Shown here: positions 17,365 through 26,189 of the stretch, in pieces
Layout of the letters: each line of letters opens with the position of its first letter
Position numbering within the stretch: the first letter of the stretch is position 1
NCBI GenBank assembly: GCA_902528175.1
Contig: CABZRN010000002.1
Location: 1-64,000 of the forward strand
DNA: 64,000 nt
Origin: an uncultured Pelagibacteraceae bacterium
GTDB lineage: Bacteria > Pseudomonadota > Alphaproteobacteria > Pelagibacterales > Pelagibacteraceae
Direction of reading: 5' to 3'
Program-made: the position numbers and the translations under genes
Notes under the pieces: generated by a model
Seen by the model: the letters and a program-made list of their open reading frames with translations, nothing else
Database searches by the model: none
What the model was told of the DNA's origin: nothing

Positions 17365-18807
17365 ATGTATGAAAAATACGGACAATTCACTGATGGTAAA
17401 TGGCATCAATCATCGAGTGGCGAAACATACGAAGTTTTAAATCCTGCAAATGAGGAAATTATTGGACATGCTTCAAAGGCTTCACCACAAGACGTTGAAA
17501 AAGCTTTAAGGTCTGCTGAAAAAGGATTAGAAGTTTGGAAAAAAACTCCACCTTGGCAAAGAGCATATATTTTAAGACGTATTGCAGACAAATTGAGGGA
17601 AAAGCAAGATATACTTGCAAAATGGATGACACTTGAAGTTGGCAAACCTTTTGCTGAAGCCAAAGGTGAAGTGAACGGTGCTGCAGATATTTACGAATGG
17701 AATGCAGAAGAAACAAAAAGAATTTATGGTCAAACCGTTGAAAGTAGATTTGAAGATACAAGAGTTCACGTTTATTATCAGCCAGTAGGAGTAGTTGCAG
17801 CTTTAGTTCCTTGGAATTTTCCTTTAGTTTTATCAGCTAGAAAAATTTCTACAGCCCTTGCAGCAGGTTGTTCGGTAATCGTTAAACCTGATGTCATAAC
17901 ACCAGGTGTTGTAATGGAACAGGTTGAAATTTGTAGAGAGTGCGGTGTTCCTCCTGGAGTAGTTAATTTATTGTCAGGAGACCCTCCAAGCATTGCACAA
18001 CAATTAATAGAATCAGATATTGTTAAAAAAATATCTATAACAGGATCATCTAGAGTTGGTAAATTAATTCTAAAACAAGCTGCAGACAAGGTTCAAAGAG
18101 TGACTATGGAATTAAGCGGCCATTCACCATTTATAGTTTTCGATGATGCTGATATTAAAAAGGCTGCTGATATGGCAATTGCTGCAAAATTTAGAAATAA
18201 TGGACAAGTTTGCATATCGCCTAATAGATTTTATATTCAAGAAAGCAAAAAAGACGAATTTGTAAATTTATTTGTTGAAAAAACTAAGAAATTAAAGATA
18301 GGCGATGGTATGGATCCAACAGTTCAGTTAGGCCCACTAACTACAAAGAAAAGACTAAATGAAATTGAAGATTTAGTTGAAACTACAAAAAAAGAGGGAG
18401 CAAAAGTTTTATTAGGTGGAAAGAGACCACAAGGATTTAATAAAGGATATTTCTATGAACCAACTATATTTGATAATGTGAAAGATGATTACACAATAAT
18501 GAAGGTAGAACCATTTGGTCCTTTAGTCCCAATGTTGTCTTTTAAAGAATTTGATGAAGTAATCGAAAGAGCAAACAATCACGAACTTGGATTATCTAGT
18601 TATATTTGCACTAATTCAATGGAAAGAGCACATAGGGCATCTGAGTTAATGGAAACAGGAACAGTTGCAGTCAATACACCAATGGTTGCTATTGCTGAAG
18701 CACCATTTGGTGGTATAAAACAAGCTGGTTACGGTAGAGAGGGTGGCTCAATGGCCATTAAAGATTATTTAAATGTTAAATATACTCATTTGGGAATAAA
18801 AGGATAA
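17365..18807 (+). CDS. aldehyde dehydrogenase (NAD(P)+)
   Basis: A 480-residue ALDH-superfamily enzyme, resembling the lactaldehyde/succinate-semialdehyde dehydrogenase branch. The cofactor-region VPWNFPLVLSARKISTALAAG, the general base in TMELSGHSPF, the catalytic cysteine in NNGQVCISPNRFY and the C-terminal AEAPFGGIKQAGYGREGG are all intact. SG replaces the usual GG after the catalytic glutamate (ELSG). The substrate cannot be set; with the neighbouring ExaC-type enzyme it suggests broad aldehyde oxidation. One base separates its stop from a small membrane-protein ORF. Confidence 0.92.
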   Translation: MYEKYGQFTDGKWHQSSSGETYEVLNPANEEIIGHASKASPQDVEKALRSAEKGLEVWKKTPPWQRAYILRRIADKLREKQDILAKWMTLEVGKPFAEAKGEVNGAADIYEWNAEETKRIYGQTVESRFEDTRVHVYYQPVGVVAALVPWNFPLVLSARKISTALAAGCSVIVKPDVITPGVVMEQVEICRECGVPPGVVNLLSGDPPSIAQQLIESDIVKKISITGSSRVGKLILKQAADKVQRVTMELSGHSPFIVFDDADIKKAADMAIAAKFRNNGQVCISPNRFYIQESKKDEFVNLFVEKTKKLKIGDGMDPTVQLGPLTTKKRLNEIEDLVETTKKEGAKVLLGGKRPQGFNKGYFYEPTIFDNVKDDYTIMKVEPFGPLVPMLSFKEFDEVIERANNHELGLSSYICTNSMERAHRASELMETGTVAVNTPMVAIAEAPFGGIKQAGYGREGGSMAIKDYLNVKYTHLGIKG

Positions 18808-18808
18808 C

Positions 18809-18934
18809 ATGAAATCAAAAAAACAAATTAAAAAAGCTGCTAATATTTTATTTTCTTGGAGAAATATGATGCCACTTTATTATGGCGTCATATGGATAAT
18901 CTTGCTTTTAATTGTAATTTTTTCACCTTTTTAA
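18809..18934 (+). CDS. small single-span membrane protein, 41 residues
   Basis: This ORF is too short for the supplied track. It begins one base after the dehydrogenase stop. It reads as a lysine-rich N-terminus (MKSKKQIKKAANILFSW) followed by one hydrophobic segment, YYGVIWIILLLIVIFSPF, and a stop. The K-rich side should be cytoplasmic. It fills the gap between the dehydrogenase and ccdA, and the close packing suggests co-transcription. Function unknown; conservation in related genomes would decide whether it is real. Confidence 0.55.
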   Translation: MKSKKQIKKAANILFSWRNMMPLYYGVIWIILLLIVIFSPF

Positions 18935-18951
18935 AAAATTTAAAATTATAA

Positions 18952-19659
18952 ATGGCACAATTATTATTAGCTTTTTTTGCTGGCTTTATAAGTTTTCTTT
19001 CACCCTGTGTTCTACCACTTATTCCAGGATACATCTCTTACGTTTCTGGCAGTACTTTAAATGAATTATTAGAGAGCAAACGGGTAAACATAATTCCAAC
19101 AGCACTCTTCACAATAGGTTTTTCAATAGTATTTATTGCTTTTGGAGCAACGAGCACTTTAATAGGTAATTTTGTGCTTGCCAATTCTTTTGAGTTAAGA
19201 ATTGCATCAGGCGCAGTAATCATATTATTCTCCTTGCAACTTTTAGGTTTTTTTAATTTTAAATTTCTTAATATTGAAAAAAGATTTCAAACAGAAAGAA
19301 GATCAAACAAATTATATCCAGTTTTAGTAGGAGCAGCTTTTGGTTTTGGTTGGACACCATGCATTGGACCAATACTTGGATCAATATTAGCTCTAGCTGC
19401 ACTAGAAAGTACTTTAAGTAAAGGAATTTTACTTTTAACATCTTATTCATTAGGCTTAGCAATTCCGTTTATTTTGTCAGGTTTTTTAATTCAAAAATTT
19501 ATGTCAGTTTCTAAAAATCTTAAAAAAAATATGAATATTATTTCAAAATCTGGAGGAGCAATTCTTTTAATTACAGGAATTTTAATAATTACAAACCAAT
19601 TACAAGCTGTTGGTTATTATTTATTAGAGGCATTACCATTCCTACAAAAGCTTGGTTAA
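18952..19659 (+). CDS. ccdA: cytochrome c biogenesis / thiol transporter CcdA
   Basis: Six-helix inner-membrane protein of the CcdA/DsbD-beta family that moves reducing equivalents across the membrane to periplasmic thioredoxins for cytochrome c maturation. The two redox cysteines are in FLSPCVLPLIPGYISY (helix 1) and GFGWTPCIGPILGS (helix 4), the exact family signatures. Length 235 residues. A thioredoxin-like lipoprotein or TlpA is not adjacent; the periplasmic thioredoxin-like protein at 59300 is a possible partner but is 40 kb away. Confidence 0.93.
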   Translation: MAQLLLAFFAGFISFLSPCVLPLIPGYISYVSGSTLNELLESKRVNIIPTALFTIGFSIVFIAFGATSTLIGNFVLANSFELRIASGAVIILFSLQLLGFFNFKFLNIEKRFQTERRSNKLYPVLVGAAFGFGWTPCIGPILGSILALAALESTLSKGILLLTSYSLGLAIPFILSGFLIQKFMSVSKNLKKNMNIISKSGGAILLITGILIITNQLQAVGYYLLEALPFLQKLG

Positions 19660-19686
19660 AATAATTTTTTGGTGTAAAATATAAAA

Positions 19687-20706
19687 ATGTCTATAGGTTA
19701 TTTTTTTAATCAGTCAACAAAATTTCTTTGGTACTCTGCGCATTATATAATTTCTTTTAAATACTCTACTCCAATAAAGATAGATAAAACTAACCCCCCA
19801 TCATTTTATGGAAAGATGCCTTCAGGCAAAAAAATGTTTTTTGAAATGATGAAACTTTTAAATGAGGAAAGGAAATTAATTAACTCAAAATTCTATAAAA
19901 TACCAAAAACACCATTAAAGGCTTTACTAGGTGCAGCAAAAGGAAGCTTTGATTTTTTTGTAGACTTACCAAAGATAGACAAAAGAAGAGCCTCAGGTAA
20001 ATTTGCTGAGGTAGAAACAAAAAAAAAGGACTTACCAAAATATTATTTAAGAAATTTCCACTATCAAACGGATGGATATTTAAGTGAAAAATCAGCAAGA
20101 CTTTACGAATTTCAGGTAGAAACTCTCTTCACTGGTTGCGCAGCTACTATGAGAAGATTTTCTATGATACCACTAATTAATTATTTAAATTCGAGAAAAA
20201 GTAATATCAAATTACTTGATATAGGAACGGGAACAGGGGAGATCATTGAAAGTTATAAATTAAATCTTAAAGATACAGAGATTACTTGCTCAGATTTATC
20301 AGAGGAATACCTAAATGTTGCAAAACAAAAATTAAAAAAGTTTAAAGATATTAAATATGTGAATTGTAAAGGGGAAGAATTACCATTTGAGGACAATTCT
20401 TTTGATGTTCTTACATCTACTTATATGTTTCATGAAATACCAACTGAAATTAGAAAGCAGGTATTTTCTGAAATCTCAAGGGTATTAAAAAAAGACGGCA
20501 TCTTTGTCTTAACAGACTCTTTACAAATTGATGATAATCCTAAGTTAAATCCTCTCTTAGAATTTTTTCCATATTCTACTCATGAACCTTTTTATCCAAA
20601 ATACATTAGAGAAGATTTAAAAGAAGTAGCTAAAAACTATGGACTTGAAATGTACTATAACAAAAATGCCTATTTAAGTAAGAGTATGGCATTTAGAAAA
20701 TTATAA
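19687..20706 (+). CDS. class I SAM-dependent methyltransferase with N-terminal extension
   Basis: A 339-residue protein. The C-terminal half is a Rossmann-fold methyltransferase: motif I is LLDIGTGTGEIIESY near residue 177, motif II ITCSDLSEEYLNVA, the post-II acidic region ELPFEDNSFDVLTSTYMFHEIP and motif III EISRVLKKDGIFVLTDSL, as in UbiE-type enzymes. The first ~130 residues (SIGYFFNQSTKFLWYSAHYI...) are conserved-looking but not recognised. The substrate is unknown. It is convergent with a second methyltransferase, ending three bases away. Confidence 0.82.
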   Translation: MSIGYFFNQSTKFLWYSAHYIISFKYSTPIKIDKTNPPSFYGKMPSGKKMFFEMMKLLNEERKLINSKFYKIPKTPLKALLGAAKGSFDFFVDLPKIDKRRASGKFAEVETKKKDLPKYYLRNFHYQTDGYLSEKSARLYEFQVETLFTGCAATMRRFSMIPLINYLNSRKSNIKLLDIGTGTGEIIESYKLNLKDTEITCSDLSEEYLNVAKQKLKKFKDIKYVNCKGEELPFEDNSFDVLTSTYMFHEIPTEIRKQVFSEISRVLKKDGIFVLTDSLQIDDNPKLNPLLEFFPYSTHEPFYPKYIREDLKEVAKNYGLEMYYNKNAYLSKSMAFRKL

Positions 20707-20708
20707 AA

Positions 20709-21338
20709 TTATTTCATTACCTCATATAATCCAAGCCAGGCATTCACTTCTTTACTAGCAAGATATTGAGATTTAAAAAACTCTAATTTTTTACATTTAT
20801 TAGTATCACACAACTCCTCTAATTTTTTATCAAAACCATATTCTTCATGAATACCTTCATTAATTGTAAAACATATTAGACCTTTGTTTTTAGTAATTCT
20901 TACAAATTCATCTAAAGCAGGTGGTTTAACATGTGCATAAGTAAATGTGCCAACACACATCACTGCATCAAATTTATTATCTTCATGATTTATTTTTTTA
21001 TTAAGATCAGCTTTCTCTAATAAATGATAAAGACCATTTGGAACTAAATCTAAAAGATTTTGAGAAAGATCTGCGCCATAAAAGTTTTTAAAACCGTATT
21101 TTTTTAATTCAACCCCGACTAATCCTGTGCCACAACCAGCATCATAAATTTTAATTTCTTTATCATTTATATATTTATTAAAAACCTCAGATGTTTCTTT
21201 TGGACCTGTATAATTCCAGTCCGACATATCTTTGTCGTACTTATTTTCTTTACCCCAGTCATCATAGAACTTCATAACATCCTCTGTTTTCTTTAGGGTA
21301 TGTAATGGAACTTTATTTCCTATATCTTTTTGAGCCAT
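20709..21338 (-). CDS. class I SAM-dependent methyltransferase
   Basis: A 209-residue methyltransferase. Motif I is IYDAGCGTGLVGVELKKYG, followed by FYGADLSQNLLDLV, CVGTFTYAHVKPPALDEF and NKGLICFTINEG. This order resembles the small Williams-Beuren-type (WBSCR27-like) methyltransferases. The N-terminus, KTEDVMKFYDDWGKENKYDKDM, fits that group too. Small-molecule methylation is likely; the substrate is unknown. It lies 16 bases downstream of the gamma-butyrobetaine-hydroxylase-like gene on the same strand, so the two are probably co-transcribed. Confidence 0.82.
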   Translation of the reverse strand: MAQKDIGNKVPLHTLKKTEDVMKFYDDWGKENKYDKDMSDWNYTGPKETSEVFNKYINDKEIKIYDAGCGTGLVGVELKKYGFKNFYGADLSQNLLDLVPNGLYHLLEKADLNKKINHEDNKFDAVMCVGTFTYAHVKPPALDEFVRITKNKGLICFTINEGIHEEYGFDKKLEELCDTNKCKKLEFFKSQYLASKEVNAWLGLYEVMK

Positions 21339-21354
21339 TGAAATAATAATTTAA

Positions 21355-22455
21355 TTAAATAAATTTTCTAAGTAAATGTCTAAGTTTACCTTCCGAGGAG
21401 TCATAATCAATATAACAACCTTGCAAAAATCTATTTCCTTCATTTGGATTAAACTCTGTTCTACCGTGTAGGAGCCTATAATTATCCATCATTAATAAGT
21501 CACCTGGCATTAATTTAAATTTAATTAAAAACTTATCTGAATTATATATTTCTGATATTTTATTTCTTGCTTGATAGTATAAATCTAGTCTCTCTTTATC
21601 TATAGCAGGCACGAAATCTAATCTTGTACTAAATCTTACTTGTTTAATTTTTTTATCTTCGTCTAATTCAATAAGTTGTCCTACATTTTCTAATACAACA
21701 TCTTTATCAACAAATCTAAATTTTACTTTTACTTCCGTAAGAATTTTGAAAAAATTAGGATGATTTTTCTTAAAACTCTCTGCAACTGAAAACCCGTCTA
21801 CTAAAGTTGAATATCCTCCACTTACCTCATTTTCAATACAATGTAATAATTGAATGTTAGGAATAGGTTTCCTATATGGGTTATCTGTGTGAGGGGATAA
21901 AGGTAAAGGTGTATACGCTAAGTCATTTGGATTAGGTTTTGATTTCACATTAAAATATTCCCCAAAATTGGTTCTTCTAATACTTCCTATTGAATTTGCA
22001 AATTTAACAATGAAATTATCTTTTGTTGGAACTTTAGAAATTACTACAAAACCGTTTTTGTAAAATGATTTTAAAAGCTCTAACATTTCATCACTCTCAA
22101 AAAAATTTTCTTTAAATTTAAAATTTTTTATATCTTTAAGGTTAGAATCCCATAAAACTGGTTTTATTAGATCTTTTAAAAACGAATCTGAATTAAATTC
22201 TTTCTCTATTTTATCAATTTCAATCATTGATTTCACGCCATCGCTAAATTCAATATCCAAGAGCTTATCTATAATATTTACTTTGTTAATTTTAATATCT
22301 TTTAAAAATGATGGATCAAAAAGACGTTGTTCGGAATTTTTATCTAAGTGTTCTTTCTCACTTACTCTTTCTCTAAGCCAAATAGGGTGTAACTCCCATT
22401 TATTTGAGCCTTCAAAAACAAATACTTTGTTATTTTGTTCTAATTCAATTTTCAT
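21355..22455 (-). CDS. gamma-butyrobetaine hydroxylase-like / TauD-family dioxygenase
   Basis: Fe(II)/2-oxoglutarate dioxygenase of 366 residues with the two-domain layout of gamma-butyrobetaine hydroxylases. An N-terminal DUF971-like domain has ELHPIWLRERVSEKEHLD. The TauD domain has the iron ligands H and D in LPLSPHTDNPYRKP and the distal H in NYRLLHGRTEFNPNEGNR. Known relatives act on trimethylammonium compounds (carnitine pathway, or TmpA on trimethylaminoethylphosphonate). Marine SAR11-like cells feed on methylated amines, so a trimethylammonium substrate is a reasonable inference. Confidence 0.85.
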   Translation of the reverse strand: MKIELEQNNKVFVFEGSNKWELHPIWLRERVSEKEHLDKNSEQRLFDPSFLKDIKINKVNIIDKLLDIEFSDGVKSMIEIDKIEKEFNSDSFLKDLIKPVLWDSNLKDIKNFKFKENFFESDEMLELLKSFYKNGFVVISKVPTKDNFIVKFANSIGSIRRTNFGEYFNVKSKPNPNDLAYTPLPLSPHTDNPYRKPIPNIQLLHCIENEVSGGYSTLVDGFSVAESFKKNHPNFFKILTEVKVKFRFVDKDVVLENVGQLIELDEDKKIKQVRFSTRLDFVPAIDKERLDLYYQARNKISEIYNSDKFLIKFKLMPGDLLMMDNYRLLHGRTEFNPNEGNRFLQGCYIDYDSSEGKLRHLLRKFI

Positions 22456-22540
22456 ACCAATATTCTTAGATATCTCAAAAAATTTACTTTTATCAAGTAA
22501 AATTAAATAGTAATAAGCTCATCTATAAGAGCCAAAATAA

Positions 22541-23326
22541 ATGAAAAACAAAGATATTTATAATTTTCTAATTTCTTTAGCTAGAGATTTAAACAAGTTT
22601 TACAAATTAAAATTAAATAAAGAATTTAAAGCTAAGAATAAAGGTAGCGATTCTAATTATGACCCTGTTACTATTGCAGATAAAAAATTTGAAAAATTTA
22701 TTAGAACTAAAATAAATAAAAAATTTCCTCAACATTCTATTATTGGTGAAGAATTTGGATTAAAAAAGAAAAAAAGTGATTATTCTTGGGTTATAGATCC
22801 AATTGATGGAACTAGATCATTTGTAATTGGATATCCATCATGGAGTAATTTAATTGCATTTTGTTATAAGGATAAACCAATTATGGGATTAGCAAACTTT
22901 CCTATCTTAAATAAATTTTATATCAATCAGGATAGTAAAAAAGCCTTTCTTTTTAATGGAAAGAAAAAAATAAAATTAAGAACTTCAAATTGTAAAAAAT
23001 TTATAAATGCAAAAATATCAGGGGATTTTCACGGCCAGTATAGTTTAGATAAACTTAAAAAAGTTAAAAAACTATTACCACGAATGCAGTTTCCTTGTAT
23101 GGATGCTTTAAGTTACTCACATTTTTGTGAAGGTAAAATTGATACAGTGTTTCAAAGCGGAAATAAAATTTGGGATATTTATCCTTTAATTCCAATTATA
23201 AAAGCTTCAGGTGGAACTGTAACTAATTGGGATAATAAAGAAAATTTTAAAAGTGGCAATGTTTTAATATCTTCGAGTAAGCTAATTCACAAACAAATGC
23301 TTAAGATGTTAAAACCACTCAATTAA
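22541..23326 (+). CDS. hisN: inositol-monophosphatase-family phosphatase, probably histidinol-phosphatase HisN
   Basis: A 261-residue Mg-dependent phosphatase of the IMPase superfamily. The metal-binding glutamates lie in SIIGEEFGL, the signature in WVIDPIDGTRSFVIGYPSW and the C-terminal motif in KIWDIYPLIPIIKASGGTV. The RSF(V/I)xGxPxW variant after DGT is typical of HisN-type histidinol-phosphatases rather than SuhB, so histidine biosynthesis is the best guess. Fructose- or inositol-phosphatase remains possible. The last four bases overlap the convergent epimerase gene. Confidence 0.82.
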   Translation: MKNKDIYNFLISLARDLNKFYKLKLNKEFKAKNKGSDSNYDPVTIADKKFEKFIRTKINKKFPQHSIIGEEFGLKKKKSDYSWVIDPIDGTRSFVIGYPSWSNLIAFCYKDKPIMGLANFPILNKFYINQDSKKAFLFNGKKKIKLRTSNCKKFINAKISGDFHGQYSLDKLKKVKKLLPRMQFPCMDALSYSHFCEGKIDTVFQSGNKIWDIYPLIPIIKASGGTVTNWDNKENFKSGNVLISSSKLIHKQMLKMLKPLN

Positions 23327-24201
23327 TTATTTTTAATAAAATCTTTTATGTAATCTCTTAACTTGATTTTACCAAAGTGTTTGTAGACTTTGTTAGAAAG
23401 ATTCATATTAGTAAGAGCAGATGCATATCTTTCCCCAGCTCTTTTTGGCAAATATTTGATTTTCCTTTTAAACATCTTTGCAACTTTGATGATTGAAAAA
23501 CTTTCTTTGTGAGAAATACTATAGTGTCTACAAAGATTTTTTTTCCAAGCCATAAAGCAAATTTTAACTGTATCATTAATGTGAGTGAACCTTCTTGATT
23601 GAGTTCCAGGTCTTACAACAGGAAGTGGCTTCTTTCTTTTGTAAAAATCTTCAAATATTCCAATAACGGTTGCCATACTTCCTTTGCCAATTTGATTTGG
23701 CCCATAAACATTGTAAAAATAAATTATTTCATATTTAAAATTAAACCATTTCTTCATATTTTCTAAGAGTTCTAAATTTTTTGCTTTTGTAAAAGCATAA
23801 GGTGATAAATCTTTATCTTTACCTCTGTTTCCAAGAGATGCAGATGTAGCGCTATAAATTAATTTTATTTTATTTTTTAAACAAAAGTTTATTACAGCAT
23901 TAGTACCTATAGAGTTTGACTCTATACATTTATCCATCTGTAAAAAACTTTGATAAATTCTTGCAAATTCTCCAAAATGAAAAATAGAGTGAATTTTTTT
24001 TGGGTTTATTACTGAACTGATATTTTTTGTATGTGCTTTTATATATCTTACTCTTGAACTTTGAATATGATTTTTCTTTGAGCTGGAGCTATAATTATCA
24101 ATTGAAATTATATTCAATTTTGTTTTTTCTAAAAAATATTTAATAAGATTTGTTCCGACAAATCCTGCTCCACCAGTGATTACTATCTTTTTAGTGCTCA
24201 T
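23323..24201 (-). CDS. NAD-dependent sugar epimerase/dehydratase
   Basis: Extended short-chain dehydrogenase of 292 residues. The NAD loop is TGGAGFVGTNLIKYF, the substrate-region motif IYSATSASLGNRG and the active-site pair is the Tyr and Lys in LSPYAFTKAKNLE. FYNVYGPNQIGKGSM is a UDP-glucose-4-epimerase-type segment and RRFTHINDTVKIC is also typical. It probably acts on a nucleotide sugar for surface polysaccharide. It is isolated from the sugar cluster at 59.7-64 kb. Confidence 0.85.
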   Translation of the reverse strand: MSTKKIVITGGAGFVGTNLIKYFLEKTKLNIISIDNYSSSSKKNHIQSSRVRYIKAHTKNISSVINPKKIHSIFHFGEFARIYQSFLQMDKCIESNSIGTNAVINFCLKNKIKLIYSATSASLGNRGKDKDLSPYAFTKAKNLELLENMKKWFNFKYEIIYFYNVYGPNQIGKGSMATVIGIFEDFYKRKKPLPVVRPGTQSRRFTHINDTVKICFMAWKKNLCRHYSISHKESFSIIKVAKMFKRKIKYLPKRAGERYASALTNMNLSNKVYKHFGKIKLRDYIKDFIKNN

Positions 24202-24276
24202 TAAACAGTTATCTATTAATTTAAATATTTATTTATGTAAATAACTAAATTAAAATAGGAATTAAATAGGAGGAAT

Positions 24277-24669
24277 ATGGAAATTTTTAAACCAATTAGT
24301 GAAAAAAAAACTAAAGGCAAAGTCAAAAAAATTTTTAGTGAAATTAAGAAAACAAGAAAAATAACAAAAATACCAAATTTTTGGAGATCAATTGCACATA
24401 ATCCTGCATTGCTTGAAAGAACTTGGAATAGTCTTAAAGCAATTATGAAAGATGGAGCCTTAGACGTCGTAACTAAAGAATTAATTTATGTAGCTGTTTC
24501 AATTACTAATAGCTGTGGATATTGTACAAGATCACATACATTTGCTGCTAGAAAGAAAGGTGCAACTGATCAAATGATAAAGGAAATGATCGACGTTGTT
24601 GGTATAGCTAATCAAAATAATAAATTGGTTGAAGCTTATCAAGTAGAAGTAGATAAAATTTATAAATAA
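24277..24669 (+). CDS. AhpD-like carboxymuconolactone decarboxylase family protein
   Basis: A 130-residue all-helical AhpD/CMD-fold protein. The redox motif is NSCGYCTRSHTFAARKKG, with a CxxC and the following histidine, as in AhpD-type alkylhydroperoxidases. The N-terminal FKPISEKKTKGKVKKIFSEIKK and NFWRSIAHNPALLERTWN fit the peroxidase-related subgroup. A strong AGGAGG ribosome site precedes the ATG. Peroxide defence is likely, but no AhpC partner is adjacent. One base separates it from the SMR gene, so the two form an operon. Confidence 0.87.
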   Translation: MEIFKPISEKKTKGKVKKIFSEIKKTRKITKIPNFWRSIAHNPALLERTWNSLKAIMKDGALDVVTKELIYVAVSITNSCGYCTRSHTFAARKKGATDQMIKEMIDVVGIANQNNKLVEAYQVEVDKIYK

Positions 24670-24670
24670 C

Positions 24671-25006
24671 ATGAGCAATTTAATTGGATATGTATATTTA
24701 CTTTTAGCAGTTGTTCTTGGAATAACTTCTAACGGATTTCTTAAAACCACAAATGGTTTTACTAACATTGGTCCAACAATTATGTGTATGGTTACCATAC
24801 TCCTATGTATATTTTTTCTGGCAAAAGCCATGATGATAATCCCAGTTGGCTTTACATATGCAACTTACGGAGGCTTAACAATAACAGCGGTAACTATTTT
24901 TGGTATATTTAAGTATAACCAAATACCAAACATATACGGTATTATTGGAATTATAATGATCATCATAGGCGTGATCCTCGTAAATTTTTTAGGAAAGACA
25001 AATTAA
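24671..25006 (+). CDS. SMR-family membrane protein lacking the conserved glutamate
   Basis: A 111-residue protein with four hydrophobic helices, the size and layout of EmrE/Qac small multidrug resistance transporters. GFLKTTNGFTNIGPTIMCM and IPVGFTYATYGGLTITAVT match the SMR loop after helix 1 and the helix 3 motif. Aligning the conserved lysine (K22 of EmrE with K25 here) places glycine 17 where EmrE has the proton/drug-binding Glu14. It therefore may not be a proton-coupled drug exporter; an SMR-fold partner or a different substrate is possible. Confidence 0.78.
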   Translation: MSNLIGYVYLLLAVVLGITSNGFLKTTNGFTNIGPTIMCMVTILLCIFFLAKAMMIIPVGFTYATYGGLTITAVTIFGIFKYNQIPNIYGIIGIIMIIIGVILVNFLGKTN

Positions 25007-25079
25007 ATTTTATCGAGGTAGGACAATTCTACATAGCGGTAATTATTGAATTTAAATAGATAAAGTTTAAAAGTATTGG

Positions 25080-25904
25080 GTGAGTCAATTTAATCTATCA
25101 GATAAAACGTATTTTAAGTACACTGAGTCAGGCCAAGGTCCAAACTTGTTACTTTTGCACACAATTAGAAATAGGATAGAGTATTATGAAAGAATACTTC
25201 CTTTGTTAATCAAGAAATTTAAAGTTTTTTGTATTGAACTACCAGGTCATGGAGACTCACCAATTAATAAAAAAACAAATTATAATATTGAATTTATTAC
25301 TAATTCAATAGTAGAGTTTATAGATCAAAAACAATTAGACCACATAACTATAGCAGGAGAATCAATTGGTGCTGTGTTAGCAGCCACTGTAGCAATTAAA
25401 GCTCCCTCAAAAGTAGAAAAAATTTATTGTTTCAATCCATATGATTACGACACTAAATTCGGTGAAGGGGTAAGTAGAGGTAACTTTATTTCTAAATTTT
25501 TGTTTTTGCATATGCGTCTGCCATTTGGAATAGGATATTTTTTCAGTAAACTTGAGTGTTTTCCAATTTTATGGGTTATTTTTAAAGGAGGCGTTTTTAA
25601 AAAAAAATCGATTACTAAAAGCTATATATCTTCATTAGCTAGATCTATTAAGAAAAAACATTTTACTTATCACGAAAGAAATATTTTTTTTAATTTTATT
25701 TTATCATCGAAAAAAAAAGAGATTTATAACAATCTAAAAACAGATGTTAATCTTATTTATGGAGAGCATGATTGGTCTCAAAACTCAGAAAGAGAAGAAA
25801 CCATGAAATTATTAGGATTAAATACTTTTGAAGTTATGAAAGATACTGGTCATTTTTCTTTTTTAGAGTCCCCTATGAAAGTTGCTGAATTAATAAAAGC
25901 ATGA
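25080..25904 (+). CDS. alpha/beta hydrolase
   Basis: A 274-residue hydrolase with GTG start (VSQFNLSDKTYFKYTESGQG). The HT-type oxyanion region LLLHTIRNRIEYYERILP, the CIELPGHGDSPIN turn, the nucleophile elbow in IAGESIGAVLAA, an acid in YGEHDWSQNSE and a histidine in DTGHFSFLESP complete an intact catalytic triad. It resembles small esterases or lipase-like hydrolases of the MhpC class. The substrate is unknown. Confidence 0.85.
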   Translation: MSQFNLSDKTYFKYTESGQGPNLLLLHTIRNRIEYYERILPLLIKKFKVFCIELPGHGDSPINKKTNYNIEFITNSIVEFIDQKQLDHITIAGESIGAVLAATVAIKAPSKVEKIYCFNPYDYDTKFGEGVSRGNFISKFLFLHMRLPFGIGYFFSKLECFPILWVIFKGGVFKKKSITKSYISSLARSIKKKHFTYHERNIFFNFILSSKKKEIYNNLKTDVNLIYGEHDWSQNSEREETMKLLGLNTFEVMKDTGHFSFLESPMKVAELIKA

Positions 25905-26029
25905 ATATTCGGTATCTATTATTCTCTGGGTAACTTTGATAACTTCATTAGGTATAATTAATTAACATTAGGACAATACAGCTCAGTTAAAAATATTGAA
26001 TAATTTGTTATTTCTTTTATAAGAAAGCT

Positions 26030-26173
26030 ATGAGCATATGTACACTATCACTAATTTCATTAGCGTTAATTCCTATAGCTTTATTTGTGTTTAAAAAACC
26101 TTCTAAGCAAGAAATAAAAAAATTTGAGAGTAAAAACCAAGACCGTTTAAACTGGTCTAGAATGGGCTTTTAA
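26030..26173 (+). CDS. small membrane protein, 47 residues
   Basis: Not in the supplied track. The ATG at 26030 opens 47 codons: a hydrophobic segment (SLISLALIPIALFVF) followed by a charged tail ending RLNWSRMGF. It fills the otherwise empty 285-base gap between the hydrolase and the photolyase. The composition of one N-terminal helix and a charged C-terminus is typical of small membrane subunits. I see no recognised family, and no clear ribosome site beyond AAGAAAG. Confidence 0.45.
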   Translation: MSICTLSLISLALIPIALFVFKKPSKQEIKKFESKNQDRLNWSRMGF

Positions 26174-26189
26174 ATTTAAAGAATTTCGG

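Noticed and set aside
17459-17769. Two minus-strand ORFs opposite the second aldehyde dehydrogenase
   Set aside because: Both are shadows of the intact dehydrogenase frame, with no motifs of their own.
25019-25980. Shared TAGGACAAT upstream of the hydrolase and of the 47-residue ORF as a repeat family
   Set aside because: Only nine bases match and flanks diverge; short matches like this are expected in AT-rich DNA.
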